NCBI GenBank assembly: GCA_964555285.1
Contig: CAZKRM010000015.1
Span: 1 to 64,000 of the forward strand
Origin: JBBIQV01 sp964555285
GTDB lineage: Bacteria > Nitrospirota > Nitrospiria > Nitrospirales > Nitrospiraceae
Reading direction: 5' to 3'
Length of the DNA stretch: 64,000 nt
The translations under genes were made by a program, and so were the position numbers. The notes beneath the pieces are model-generated. The model searched no databases. It saw nothing but the letters and a program-made list of their open reading frames with translations, and was not told where the DNA came from. Position 1 is the first letter of the stretch. Every line of letters begins with the position of its first letter. Positions 35,578-43,196 of the stretch are shown piece after piece.

Positions 35578-36310
35578 TCAGGGTCTGGCTTCCAAGATCA
35601 GGTTGAATGGCGTCTGCGTCGCGCGGCGGAAGCGCGTGAAGCCACCCTTCATGACGACCTCGCGAAGTCTCGATTCTCCTGCTTGCGCGCCTAGAGCCGG
35701 ACCTTTGTATGCCAGTGAGGTCGGCACGCAGATCATGGTAGACGCGGCATAAAACACCCGACCCACCGGATTCAGATTCTCTTCCACCCGGTCGCCTGCG
35801 AATGGCTCGACGATCATCCAGGTGCCGTCCGGCGCGAGTGTCTTGCGGACGTGCTTGGCGCGGCGCCGACCGGGTCGCCCATATCGTGGAGACAATCGAA
35901 GTGTGCGACGAGCGCGTACCCCTTGCCAGGATAGTCTGTTGACTTGGCTGCTTTAAATGTCACGTTCTTCACACCCGCCTCTTTCGCTCGTTTCCGCGCA
36001 GCGGCGATCGAGGGCTTGTGATAATCAAATCCCATGAAGGTCGAATTCGGGTATGCCTTGGCCATCAGAATCGTCGAGGCGCCGAAGCCGCAACCGACAT
36101 CCGCCACGAGGGCGCCCCTCTTGAGTTTTGCCTCGACTCCCTCGAGCGAAGGAATCCAATTGCCCACGAGGTGGCCCACGTAGTTCGGACGGAAAAACCG
36201 CTCCGTGCCTTCAAAGAGGCGATGATCGTGCTGGTCCCACCCGAGGCCTTTGCCGGTCTTGAACCGCGTCATAGGTGACATACCCGCCGGCGGCTTGATT
36301 CGACAGCCAT
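35578..36310 (-). pseudogene. SAM-dependent methyltransferase, truncated and frameshifted
   Basis: The body of a class I methyltransferase is readable: LGWDQHDHRLFEGTERFF, then VADVGCGFGASTILMAKAYP (SAM motif I) and FDCLHDMGDPVGA. The frame breaks near 35857-35862 and resumes in another frame with HVRKTLAPDGTWMIVEPFAG through to FNLILEARP. A good start (AAGGAGG, ATG 36310, MAVESS) is out of frame with the body. The N-terminal ~100-150 residues, a helix-turn-helix or dimer domain in relatives, are missing. The gene has therefore lost an internal piece and gained a frameshift. Confidence 0.75.
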
Positions 36311-36487
36311 GCCGCACCTCCTTGAGAAAATGATGAGCTTATTGTTCGTCGGCCGTACCGACCCGTCAAGGATGGGGAATCGAACCGAGCCCTCCTAACT
36401 CTTTCGAGGTAGCCACTCCGAGGACTACCGCATCAGACCTGTCTTCTCCTATGCTGAGGCCTCCACGATCAACAAGGGAGGAGGCAC

Positions 36488-36850
36488 ATGCGCTGTCGAT
36501 ATTACCCTCAATTGATGCTCGATTGCGTGGTTTCGGTCTCGGAGGACGGGCTGACCGGCGAAGCTCAAGTGTATGACTATTCGTTCCCTGCGTGCCCCCG
36601 CCTCAGCGACAAGTTGCTCGAACCGGGGGATTATGTGCGGATGCGATTGTTTCTTCCGGATCGAGAGAAACCGACGCAGGTGCCGCTGGCAGCCGTCCGG
36701 TGGACGGGTGGTTCTCAGTTTGCCGTTGAAGTCATCCTGATCGATGCCGACGATGAAACCGCACTGAAGCGGCTTGTGGCAGGGTACACCTCACGCGAAG
36801 CGCTCTCGGATTGGCGAGAGGAGATCGTCCTGACGGCGGCCGTCGCGTAA
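36488..36850 (+). CDS. PilZ-like domain protein
   Basis: A 120-residue protein resembling a stand-alone PilZ domain. It has an N-terminal basic segment MRCRYYPQLMLDC, a YDYSFPACPRLSD turn in place of the usual D/NxSxxG motif, then LEPGDYVRMRLFLPD and AAVRWTGGSQFAVEVI. The canonical RxxxR and DxSxGG are not exact, so c-di-GMP binding is doubtful. Ribosome-binding site GGGAGGAGG. It is single and cytosolic. Confidence 0.6.
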   Translation: MRCRYYPQLMLDCVVSVSEDGLTGEAQVYDYSFPACPRLSDKLLEPGDYVRMRLFLPDREKPTQVPLAAVRWTGGSQFAVEVILIDADDETALKRLVAGYTSREALSDWREEIVLTAAVA

Positions 36851-36970
36851 GCGAACGAGGTTATAGTCCGGGCCTTCCCTACCGAGCCTTTCCTGGCTGC
36901 TCACCCCGGACAATCGCTCCCACGATCACCAGCGTTGACATTCGCCCGCCGGGCGAGCAAATTCTCCCCA

Positions 36971-37420
36971 TTGACACTTTTTTCTATTAGGCGTAAGAAG
37001 ATTCTGCGGCCCATCAATTTTTCAGTTGCAGGGGGACCGGACAGGCCGCGCGGCTGTCAGCTAGATCCCCCCGGACACTTCAAACAGGGAGGAGGGTAGA
37101 TTATGGACGACCTGACTCCGCCTGGCCTCAACGGCCCGCCGACTCGAGGGCGGGCTTCTGCTCGGTCGTGCTAGCCGGTTCTCCACTGGCTGTGCCTCTC
37201 GGCACAAAAGACCAACTGGATATCAGCCTGACACGTTGATGGAGAACTCGATGCCGGCGCGAGGAACACAAGCGCCTGGGATGATCTCATTCTCCCCCGA
37301 TCAGAAACCTCACGCTCTCGCTCTCGCGCGGGTCTTTCCCCGGCTGGGCCGAGACAATTGAACAGCCGATCGGCGTCCTAAGCGCCACCCACGGGCGACC
37401 TTCTGAAGCGGTCGCCCGTG
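36971..37420 (+). ncRNA. Structured RNA-like element, copy 1
   Basis: First of two homologous ~450-base elements. Promoter: TTGACA 36971-36976, 17 bases, TAAGAA 36994-36999; start expected near 37006. Stem A: GGGGGA 37031-37036 with TCCCCC 37066-37071, enclosing GACAG 37040-37044 with CTGTC 37054-37058. Stem B: GCCCGCC 37134-37140 with GGCGGGC 37149-37155. Stem C: GGCGC 37256-37260 with GCGCC 37272-37276 around the loop GAGGAACACAA. Then GGCGTCCTAAGCGCC and a final 11-bp hairpin, 37390-37400 with 37410-37420. No Rfam family that I recognise. Confidence 0.65.
37103..37174 (+). CDS. 23-residue ORF inside element copy 1
   Basis: A 23-codon frame, MDDLTPPGLNGPPTRGRASA then RSC, sits behind a strong GGGAGGAGGG site. 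Its length and stop match the copy-2 frame exactly, and PP, NGPP and GRAS are shared. Stem B of the RNA lies inside it, so conservation of these codons may reflect RNA structure rather than protein. It could be a leader peptide. Confidence 0.4.
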   Translation: MDDLTPPGLNGPPTRGRASARSC

Positions 37421-37534
37421 CCGTATTTACCCCGTGGTTCTGGCCTCATCCTTCGTGTTTTCTACGCCGGAGTTTTGCAAATCTGGTGGCACGAGTTATT
37501 CCCGGAAGACCTGCCGAATTGTACGTTCGTCCTG

Positions 37535-37980
37535 TTGACAGTTTCGTTGTAGAAGAGTAAGAAGGGCTTGTGCCCAGTTCGATTGTCGAGCGTAGGGGGG
37601 ACGACACAGCGCGCGCCTGTCAGAGCAGTCCCCCAGGTCACTCCGAATCAGGAGGAGGTGGAGATGGAAGACCTTAGTCCACCGGACCACAATGGCCCGC
37701 CGAGCCACGGGCGGGCTTCTCGTCAGTCACGCTAGCCGGTTCTCCATCGGCTGTCGTCTTCCCGCGTCAGGGAATCACACATACCGATGAGCTGCTGTGG
37801 AGAGCCCCCGCCGGTGTGAGGAACACAAGTGCCTGGGATGGAGTCGTTTCTCCCCTGACGAGTCGCCTTTGTACCCACTCCTCGTACGGGTCTTCAGCAC
37901 CAACACAATAGAAGAGAGACATTCGGCGTCCTAAGCGCCACTCACGGGCGACCTCCCACAGAGTGCAGGGTCGCCCGTGA
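37535..37980 (+). ncRNA. Structured RNA-like element, copy 2
   Basis: Second copy, about 560 bases after the first. Promoter: TTGACA 37535-37540, 17 bases, TAAGAA 37558-37563. Stem A: GGGGGAC 37596-37602 with GTCCCCC 37628-37634, enclosing GACA 37603-37606 with TGTC 37618-37621. Stem B: GCCCGCC 37695-37701 with GGCGGGC 37710-37716 and an 8-nt loop of different sequence. Stem C: GGTGT 37813-37817 with GTGCC 37829-37833 around the identical loop GAGGAACACAA. Then GGCGTCCTAAGCGCC and a 12-bp hairpin, 37942-37953 with 37969-37980. Stems are kept while the linkers diverge. Confidence 0.65.
37664..37735 (+). CDS. 23-residue ORF inside element copy 2
   Basis: A 23-codon frame, MEDLSPPDHNGPPSHGRASR then QSR, preceded by AGGAGGAGGTGGAG. 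Compared with copy 1 there are five synonymous changes, three conservative ones (D/E, T/S twice) and five less conservative ones. Start, stop and the ribosome-binding site are kept. Coding status is unproven. Confidence 0.4.
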   Translation: MEDLSPPDHNGPPSHGRASRQSR

Positions 37981-38137
37981 TGTTTCAAAGCCAAGCGGGT
38001 CGTCTGCGCAAGGGAGGAATTAATGCGCACCATGGTGATCGAGGTCACATTGTCACTCGCTTGTAGTTCAGTGTCGGTGAGGCATAATATGAGAGGCATT
38101 CTCACCCGCTGACTTGGCGGTACGGAGGAAGCTGCGT

Positions 38138-39415
38138 ATGTTCTGGGACACTCGACGCCCCTCCCAGAAACAAGACCGTCTCTGTTCGTTCTGCGGCAAG
38201 CGGCAGGGGGTCGTTCGGAACCTCGTCACTCCCCCCACCCAATATACCTGCGACTCCTGCCGCACCACGTCCACGCTGCTGATTTGCGAGGAGTGCATTC
38301 GGCGCTGTTCCACTTTCGTCGCCCAGGACAAAGGCGCGCAGGGTTCGTCTTCGTCGTTGCCGTTGGTGGTCCCCAAGCCGACGGAGATCAAGGCGACGCT
38401 CGACGACTACGTGATCGGGCAGGACCGCGCAAAAAAAGTCCTCTCCGTCGCGGTGCACAACCACTACAAACGTATTCTGAACCGGGACCGGCTCACACAC
38501 GTCGAGTTGCAGAAGGGCAACATTTTGATGATTGGGTCGACCGGGACCGGCAAGACGCTGCTGTCTCAGACCCTGGCGCGCATCCTCCACGTCCCCTTCA
38601 CCATCGCTGATGCGACGACGCTGACCGAGGCCGGCTATGTGGGCGAGGACGTCGAGAACGTCGTGCTGAAGCTGCTCCAGAGCTGCGAGTACGACGTGAA
38701 GCGCGCCGAGACCGGGATCATCTACATCGATGAGATCGACAAGATCAGCCGCAAGTCGGAGAATCCGTCGCTGACACGAGATGTGTCCGGCGAGGGTGTC
38801 CAGCAGGCACTCCTCAAACTGGTCGAAGGGACGATCTGCAATGTGCCGCCCAAAGGCGGACGGAAACATCCCGAGCAAGACTACATTCGTGTGGACACCA
38901 CGAACATCCTGTTCATCGCCGGCGGGGCCTTCGTGGGGCTGGATCAGATCATTGCCCAACGGACGACGCACCGGCGCCTAGGGTTTGGCACACACGACCC
39001 CGCGCTCGAGATCGATGGCCACACCGACCTGCTCAGTCGCGTGCGCGCCGAGGATCTGCTGAAATTCGGACTGATTCCGGAGTTTGTAGGCCGATTCCCC
39101 GTCCTTACCACCCTGTCCGACTTGGACGTCCCCGCGCTCATCCGCATTCTGACCGAGCCCCGCCACGCGTTAATCAAGCAGTATCAGGCGCTCTTCGATC
39201 TCGAAGGAGTCGAGCTCCAGTTTACCGACTCCGCGGTGAAGGCCGTCGCCCGCCGTGCGGCCTTGATGAAAACCGGCGCGCGGGCGCTGCGCACAATCCT
39301 GGAAGAGGTGATGTTGGACCTCATGTATGACGTGCCGGCGCTCGTCGGCGTGAAATCCGTGGTGATTACGGAAGACGTCATCGCCGGCATCGGACCACCG
39401 CAGATCCTCACCTGA
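38138..39415 (+). CDS. clpX: ClpX-like AAA+ unfoldase, paralogue
   Basis: A 425-residue ClpX-type ATPase that unfolds substrates for ClpP. Walker A is GSTGTGKT (133-140), Walker B is IIYIDEIDKI, the pore loop GYVGED is present, and the ClpP-docking loop reads LGFG instead of IGFG. The zinc finger C16-x2-C19-x18-C38-x2-C41 has canonical spacing. A second, extra knuckle (ICEECIRRC, residues 49-57) follows, as if the finger had been partly duplicated. Start ATG 38138 follows ACGGAGGAA. No clpP is adjacent, so it may be a specialised paralogue beside the main clpX elsewhere. Confidence 0.85.
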   Translation: MFWDTRRPSQKQDRLCSFCGKRQGVVRNLVTPPTQYTCDSCRTTSTLLICEECIRRCSTFVAQDKGAQGSSSSLPLVVPKPTEIKATLDDYVIGQDRAKKVLSVAVHNHYKRILNRDRLTHVELQKGNILMIGSTGTGKTLLSQTLARILHVPFTIADATTLTEAGYVGEDVENVVLKLLQSCEYDVKRAETGIIYIDEIDKISRKSENPSLTRDVSGEGVQQALLKLVEGTICNVPPKGGRKHPEQDYIRVDTTNILFIAGGAFVGLDQIIAQRTTHRRLGFGTHDPALEIDGHTDLLSRVRAEDLLKFGLIPEFVGRFPVLTTLSDLDVPALIRILTEPRHALIKQYQALFDLEGVELQFTDSAVKAVARRAALMKTGARALRTILEEVMLDLMYDVPALVGVKSVVITEDVIAGIGPPQILT

Positions 39416-39490
39416 GCCCCACTTCACGAAGCAACAGGTCCGATTCCGCGCTCATCCTCTGTCGATTGAGGGGCGCCAGGGTACAGGCCA

Positions 39491-39530
39491 ACACCGGCTC
39501 CTCTTGCCTGGGCAAGAGGAACCCCCTTCG
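39491..39530 (+). other. Hairpin downstream of the clpX-like gene
   Basis: A perfect 9-bp inverted repeat, CCTCTTGCC (39500-39508) with GGCAAGAGG (39511-39519), is extended by CACCG and CGGTG on the outside. No T-run follows, so it is an RNA hairpin or a weak terminator in the gap after clpX. Confidence 0.45.
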
Positions 39531-39560
39531 GTGTGCATGTGCCGGGAGGGAGTCCCAAGT

Positions 39561-39728
39561 TTAGGCTGCGTGCCTGGTCCGTGTTCCACTTGCGACGGCT
39601 CCGGAGGAAAGACCGCTCGCACGAGCTTCGGAGATCCGCCTCTTCTCAGACTCGCTCTCTCCTGCCATCGACCAAGCCAGCAACCACACAAGCGCAGTGA
39701 TCGTTCCGAGACCGATGATCTCGACCAT
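39561..39728 (-). CDS. Small membrane protein
   Basis: A 55-residue protein starting MVEIIGLGTITALVWLLAWS, a single membrane helix, then a charged SESEKRRISEAR segment. ATG 39728 follows GAGGTG. It is the first of three consecutive minus-strand membrane-protein genes (with 39782 and 40011). Function unknown. Confidence 0.5.
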   Translation of the reverse strand: MVEIIGLGTITALVWLLAWSMAGESESEKRRISEARASGLSSGAVASGTRTRHAA

Positions 39729-39781
39729 GTGGCACCTCACTTGTATCAACAACGAGATTCGTCTAGGCCTGTCGCATGCAC

Positions 39782-39961
39782 CTATGCAGCCCGACGGTGG
39801 CCGGCTGAGGCTTGCGTGACTGCCTCTCTCGACTCATCGATTCTGCCACTCGGTGCTTTCGGCGACCCCTTCGCGTTGGAGTACAACAGCTCGATACAGA
39901 CGAAAAAGATCGCCACCAGCGCCACGAGACCTCCCACGATTCCCCAGTATCCCCATGACAT
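39782..39961 (-). CDS. Small membrane protein
   Basis: A 59-residue protein with one N-terminal helix (SWGYWGIVGGLVALVAIFFV, then CIELLY) and a polar tail ending AGHRRAA. A weak GAGTG site precedes ATG 39961. Its one-helix, polar-tail layout matches its neighbour at 39561, so the two may be related accessory subunits. Confidence 0.45.
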   Translation of the reverse strand: MSWGYWGIVGGLVALVAIFFVCIELLYSNAKGSPKAPSGRIDESREAVTQASAGHRRAA

Positions 39962-40010
39962 ATATCACGCACTCGCGTGTGAACCACACGAGTCCTTTCC
40001 CCGCGCGCCC

Positions 40011-40967
40011 TCACCCCGCCATTCGATACACCCACCTGGCTGTGTCGCGCTTCATCTCGGCCATGGCTTTTGCTTCCTTGCTGGCTGAGGCGAGCGAGAG
40101 CCCTCCACAAAAGACACCAGCTAAGCCTAGAACTGCCGCGACAAGGTAGCCCATCGGAATTTCAGGCCAGGATGCCGGTTCGGTGAACGCCACCGACTCT
40201 CCCCCGTGTTTCGGTTCGGCTGCAGTGAGCCGCGCGAGTTGATCCGCCACCGCATCCGTGCGAACGGCGGCCACAATCCCACCGGCGAGTTGCTGCTGAT
40301 TCGCTGCGCTGGCCTCTTCATATGTATTCTGAGTCGCGGCGACCTGGACCGCCGCATGCCCGATGCTTTCCTGTACCTGCTCCGCAGTCTGTATGTCTTG
40401 CTGACGGGCGGCCACAATGGCGCCGCCTAAATGGGATTGCCATGTGGCCTGGAATTCCTCGTCCAGGCGATGACCCATCGCTTGGGCAATCTGAATCATC
40501 CGTTCGTTGAAGTCGTTCGTATACTGATCAGCGGACAGGACGCCGCTTCGTACTCCCCGACGGGTGAAATTCACGATGGATCGCCCCATGACGCCTTGAA
40601 CTCGGGCGGCATGCTCAGCTTCGGTTCGGGCGGCGGTGGCGATGACCTGCTCGAGGTGAGGCCCGAGGGGAAAACGTTGCAGCCAGTGCTGTGCCATCGT
40701 GGCGCGGTTCAGCTCTTTGGCCGTCGCGGCGATCGCACGGGAAGCTTCGCGTTCGAGGAGGTACTCGTCGAGGATCGCCTGGCCGAGCACGGGCTGAAGC
40801 CACATCATGCCGGTCACCATGCCTGAGGGTTGCACATCCGTGGCCGGTTCCGATGTGGCTGCCTGCAAGGTTCCATTGGCGGCGACAAAGAGCAGGTAGC
40901 CGCCGAAGACGATCGCGCACAAACCTACGGCTACAATAATGTCGGTGGGGTCGTATCTGCGAGACAT
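40011..40967 (-). CDS. Hypothetical membrane protein with helical central region
   Basis: A 318-residue protein with a membrane helix at each end: residues ~10-28 (IIVAVGLCAIVFGGYLLFVA) and ~275-297 (MGYLVAAVLGLAGVFCGGL). The ~240-residue region between them is almost all helical and rich in Ala, Gln and Glu, and is probably periplasmic. Start ATG 40967 has an AAGGAGAT site. I do not recognise the family. The layout (helix, long α-helical domain, helix) recalls chemoreceptor- or stomatin-like envelope proteins, without sequence evidence. Confidence 0.7.
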   Translation of the reverse strand: MSRRYDPTDIIVAVGLCAIVFGGYLLFVAANGTLQAATSEPATDVQPSGMVTGMMWLQPVLGQAILDEYLLEREASRAIAATAKELNRATMAQHWLQRFPLGPHLEQVIATAARTEAEHAARVQGVMGRSIVNFTRRGVRSGVLSADQYTNDFNERMIQIAQAMGHRLDEEFQATWQSHLGGAIVAARQQDIQTAEQVQESIGHAAVQVAATQNTYEEASAANQQQLAGGIVAAVRTDAVADQLARLTAAEPKHGGESVAFTEPASWPEIPMGYLVAAVLGLAGVFCGGLSLASASKEAKAMAEMKRDTARWVYRMAG

Positions 40968-41071
40968 AACGATCTCCTTTCTGCTTCGGACAATTCTTCG
41001 CGTGGCAAGCGAGCCACGCACCGCCTTACCCGATTGACCTGGAACAGCGTCTTGTGATGAATGGCGGACAC
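40931..41071 (-). CDS. Possible 46-residue leader ORF
   Basis: GTG 41071 lies six bases after a perfect AAGGAGGTG site and opens a 46-codon frame (SAIHHKTLFQVNRVRRCVAR, then LPREELSEAERR). Its last 12 codons overlap the start of the 318-residue membrane protein in another frame. It may be a translationally coupled leader. There is no other support. Confidence 0.35.
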   Translation of the reverse strand: MSAIHHKTLFQVNRVRRCVARLPREELSEAERRSLCLADTTPPTLL

Positions 41072-41544
41072 AGTCTGCACCTCCTTGTTGTATGGGTTGC
41101 CACCGGATGACGATTGACAGGTCGGAGCCTGTTGATGGCGAGTATCCCTGCGATCCGCCTTGGATGTGTCCAGGCCGGCCACAGTCGCGCCGTTCAAATC
41201 CCAACGCGGGGACAGGGTCGTGGTGTGCAAGATGGGATCGCGGCGTCCGTGCAGGCGTCGCCTCGGCTCTTGTGACGTTCCCGTTGAGATGCCCCGAGAG
41301 ACTGGTGAGTCGTTGAGGCGAGTCGAGGTGAGCCGAAGAGCGCGACAGGGATGTAAGTGGGCGACGTTGTGAGGACGAGTTCGAGCGGAGAGAAGGTTAC
41401 ACCCGGCCCGGCCACACCGTTGGATCTGTTCTCCACGGAGGACCATGCCGCCACCTCTGGAATTCAGGCGGTCGCTGATAGAGCGTCAGTCTACGCCCCG
41501 TGGCGAACTTGGTCAACAGGTAAAATAACGAGGCAGGAGGCGGG
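41072..41544. other. 473-base region with no recognised gene
   Basis: Open frames exist on both strands but none has a recognised motif and a good start. The region probably contains the promoter for the minus-strand genes at 40011-41071. Confidence 0.4.
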
Positions 41545-42216
41545 CTAGAGCCGATCGGGAAAGTCAGAGACGATGCCATCCACGTCGAAGGATCGCATCG
41601 TTTGAATGGCGCGCGGGTTGTTGACGGTATAGACGAACACTTGAAGACCGGCGGCGTGGAACGTTTCCACGACCGGTTTCGTGACCGTGTTGTGGCGGAG
41701 GCCGACATGAGTAGCCTTGGCGGCCTCCGCCGCTGAGACGGGGTTCTTCGGAAGCTGATCGAACAGTGTCATGGTCATGGCGGTCGGGTCGGTTTCTCGC
41801 ACCAGAAGCAGCTCATCGTGCATGAACGACGCATAGATCACGGAGCCCGTAAAGGCGGACTGGTGAACGATGGGGCAGGCCCGCTCAGCTTGGTCGTTCT
41901 CTTTCAGCTCCAGGATCAGCCCAATCTGTCCGTTCGCGGTCCGAAGCGCCTCTTCCAAGGTGGGGATGCGCTCGCCTCTGCCCGCATCCAGTGTGCGAAT
42001 AGTCTCCAGCGTCATCAGCCCGACCGCTCCATTCCCGTTCGTCGTCCGATCCACACACGCATCGTGCAGGAGGACGAGATGGCCGTCGCTGGTACGCCGC
42101 ACGTCAACCTCGGCCAGGTCGATCCCGAGCGCGATGGCCTTGCGGATCGACGCGAGCGTGTTTTCAGGTGCGTGGCCGGCCGCGCCTCGATGGCCGATAC
42201 GAAGTATCCTCTTCAT
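41545..42216 (-). CDS. ugpQ: Glycerophosphodiester phosphodiesterase
   Basis: A 223-residue GDPD with the TIM-barrel signature IGHRGAAGHAPENTLASIRKA, whose HR and E residues bind metal. EVDVRRTSDGHLVLLHD contains the second metal Glu/Asp pair and the catalytic His. The length fits the short cytosolic UgpQ type, which releases glycerol-3-phosphate from deacylated phospholipid. Start ATG 42216 follows AGGAACGGG. Confidence 0.93.
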   Translation of the reverse strand: MKRILRIGHRGAAGHAPENTLASIRKAIALGIDLAEVDVRRTSDGHLVLLHDACVDRTTNGNGAVGLMTLETIRTLDAGRGERIPTLEEALRTANGQIGLILELKENDQAERACPIVHQSAFTGSVIYASFMHDELLLVRETDPTAMTMTLFDQLPKNPVSAAEAAKATHVGLRHNTVTKPVVETFHAAGLQVFVYTVNNPRAIQTMRSFDVDGIVSDFPDRL

Positions 42217-42296
42217 CCCGTTCCTGTGTGGGCCCTCGGCTCGCTCGTCAGGGGCTTTCTTTTGTTTCCCTACTCTCCTACCATATCGGCCTGTGG

Positions 42297-42653
42297 TTGA
42301 GAAGAAACCCAAGAAGCTTCGGGCAGCTGGGACGCGTCGATGAGTTTCTGAAGAAACCGCTGCATGTTGCGCTGGAAGTCCGTCGGCAACGGGCGAAGAC
42401 GGTTCTGGATGTGGATGACCTGGTGGTGCAGCAAGTCGAAGCGCTGAAAGCGAAGGGGCTGACGAGTCCTTATCTGAAGAGCTTTGTGGTCGCGCGGGTG
42501 AATCCGATCCGGTTTCGTCCCAAGGATGCCGGACCGCTGTCGTTCGACGAAGCGCTGGATCGCATGGCCAAGGCGGCGTCCACATTCAATCCGGACAAGA
42601 TCAAAATGGACGACCTGGCCCGCTCGGGCGGTGTACCGGACGAGGGGGAGTGA
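42297..42653 (+). CDS. Conserved hypothetical protein
   Basis: A ~118-residue soluble protein with a basic N terminus (LKKPLHVALEVRRQRAKTVL), then VDDLVVQQVEALKAKGLTSP and FVVARVNPIRFRPKDAGPLS. The end is AARSGG-like (DLARSGGVPDEGE). It looks like a conserved regulatory or DNA-binding family, but I cannot name it. The only start in frame near the conserved part is TTG 42297, without a clear ribosome-binding site. Confidence 0.6.
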   Translation: MRRNPRSFGQLGRVDEFLKKPLHVALEVRRQRAKTVLDVDDLVVQQVEALKAKGLTSPYLKSFVVARVNPIRFRPKDAGPLSFDEALDRMAKAASTFNPDKIKMDDLARSGGVPDEGE

Positions 42654-42766
42654 GCAGCCTGATGGAGCCTGGTTGCCGTGGCGGAGATAGGCCTCGTAAA
42701 ATAGCAGCTACGGCGGCGTCACCCAATACTCGATACTCGTCGCCCTGAGCTTGCGAAGGAGGAGCT

Positions 42767-43108
42767 ATGAGTCTTGCAGATAATACATGCGTCCCCTGCC
42801 GTGGCGGTGTGCCGCCGTTACCCGGGCCGCGCGCGCAGGAACTGTTGAAGGAACTGGGGCGTGGGTGGTCGCTCAATCAGGCCGGCCATCTTGAGCGGCT
42901 GTACACCTTCAAAGATTTCGCCCAGGCCCTGGCCTTCGTGAATAAAGTCGGCGCGGTGGCGGAAGCGGAAGGCCATCATCCAGACTTGTATCTCGCCTGG
43001 GGGAAATGCAAGGTCGAGATCTGGACGCACAAGATCAACGGTCTGACCGAGAGCGACTTCTATCTGGCTGCGAAGGCGGACCGGGAGTTTGAGCCGTTCA
43101 GGCTCTGA
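42767..43108 (+). CDS. phhB: 4a-hydroxytetrahydrobiopterin dehydratase
   Basis: A 113-residue pterin-4a-carbinolamine dehydratase (PCD/PhhB), which regenerates dihydrobiopterin after aromatic amino-acid hydroxylation. The active-site motif is AEAEGHHPDLYLAWG, with its two histidines. FKDFAQALAFVNKVGAVAE is the preceding helix and LTESDFYLAAKADRE the C terminus. Ribosome-binding site GGAGGAG. No phenylalanine hydroxylase is nearby, so the pterin-linked role here is open. Confidence 0.93.
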   Translation: MSLADNTCVPCRGGVPPLPGPRAQELLKELGRGWSLNQAGHLERLYTFKDFAQALAFVNKVGAVAEAEGHHPDLYLAWGKCKVEIWTHKINGLTESDFYLAAKADREFEPFRL

Positions 43109-43117
43109 GCGATGAAG

Positions 43118-43177
43118 TATGAACGCAGAATGATGAACGTAAGACATGCCCTCATTGGTCATCGTTCAGCGTTCATC
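43118..43177. repeat. Heptamer-type hairpin between phhB and the radical SAM gene
   Basis: Arms at 43118-43138 and 43157-43177 pair at 17 of 21 positions. The left arm is composed of 7-nt units (TATGAAC, GCAGAAT, GATGAAC). The right arm ends 8-20 bases before the radical SAM start codons, so it could influence their translation. Confidence 0.7.
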
Positions 43178-43196
43178 ATTTGGAATGGGCATAAGC

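Noticed and set aside
35152..36310. Integrated element at the tmRNA 3' end
   Set aside because: No integrase and no second copy of the tmRNA 3' end within the window; the terminator follows directly.
39763..40110. 115-residue minus-strand frame
   Set aside because: Another frame at 39782-39961 encodes a clear membrane helix with a polar tail, while this frame is Arg/Ser-rich with no features.
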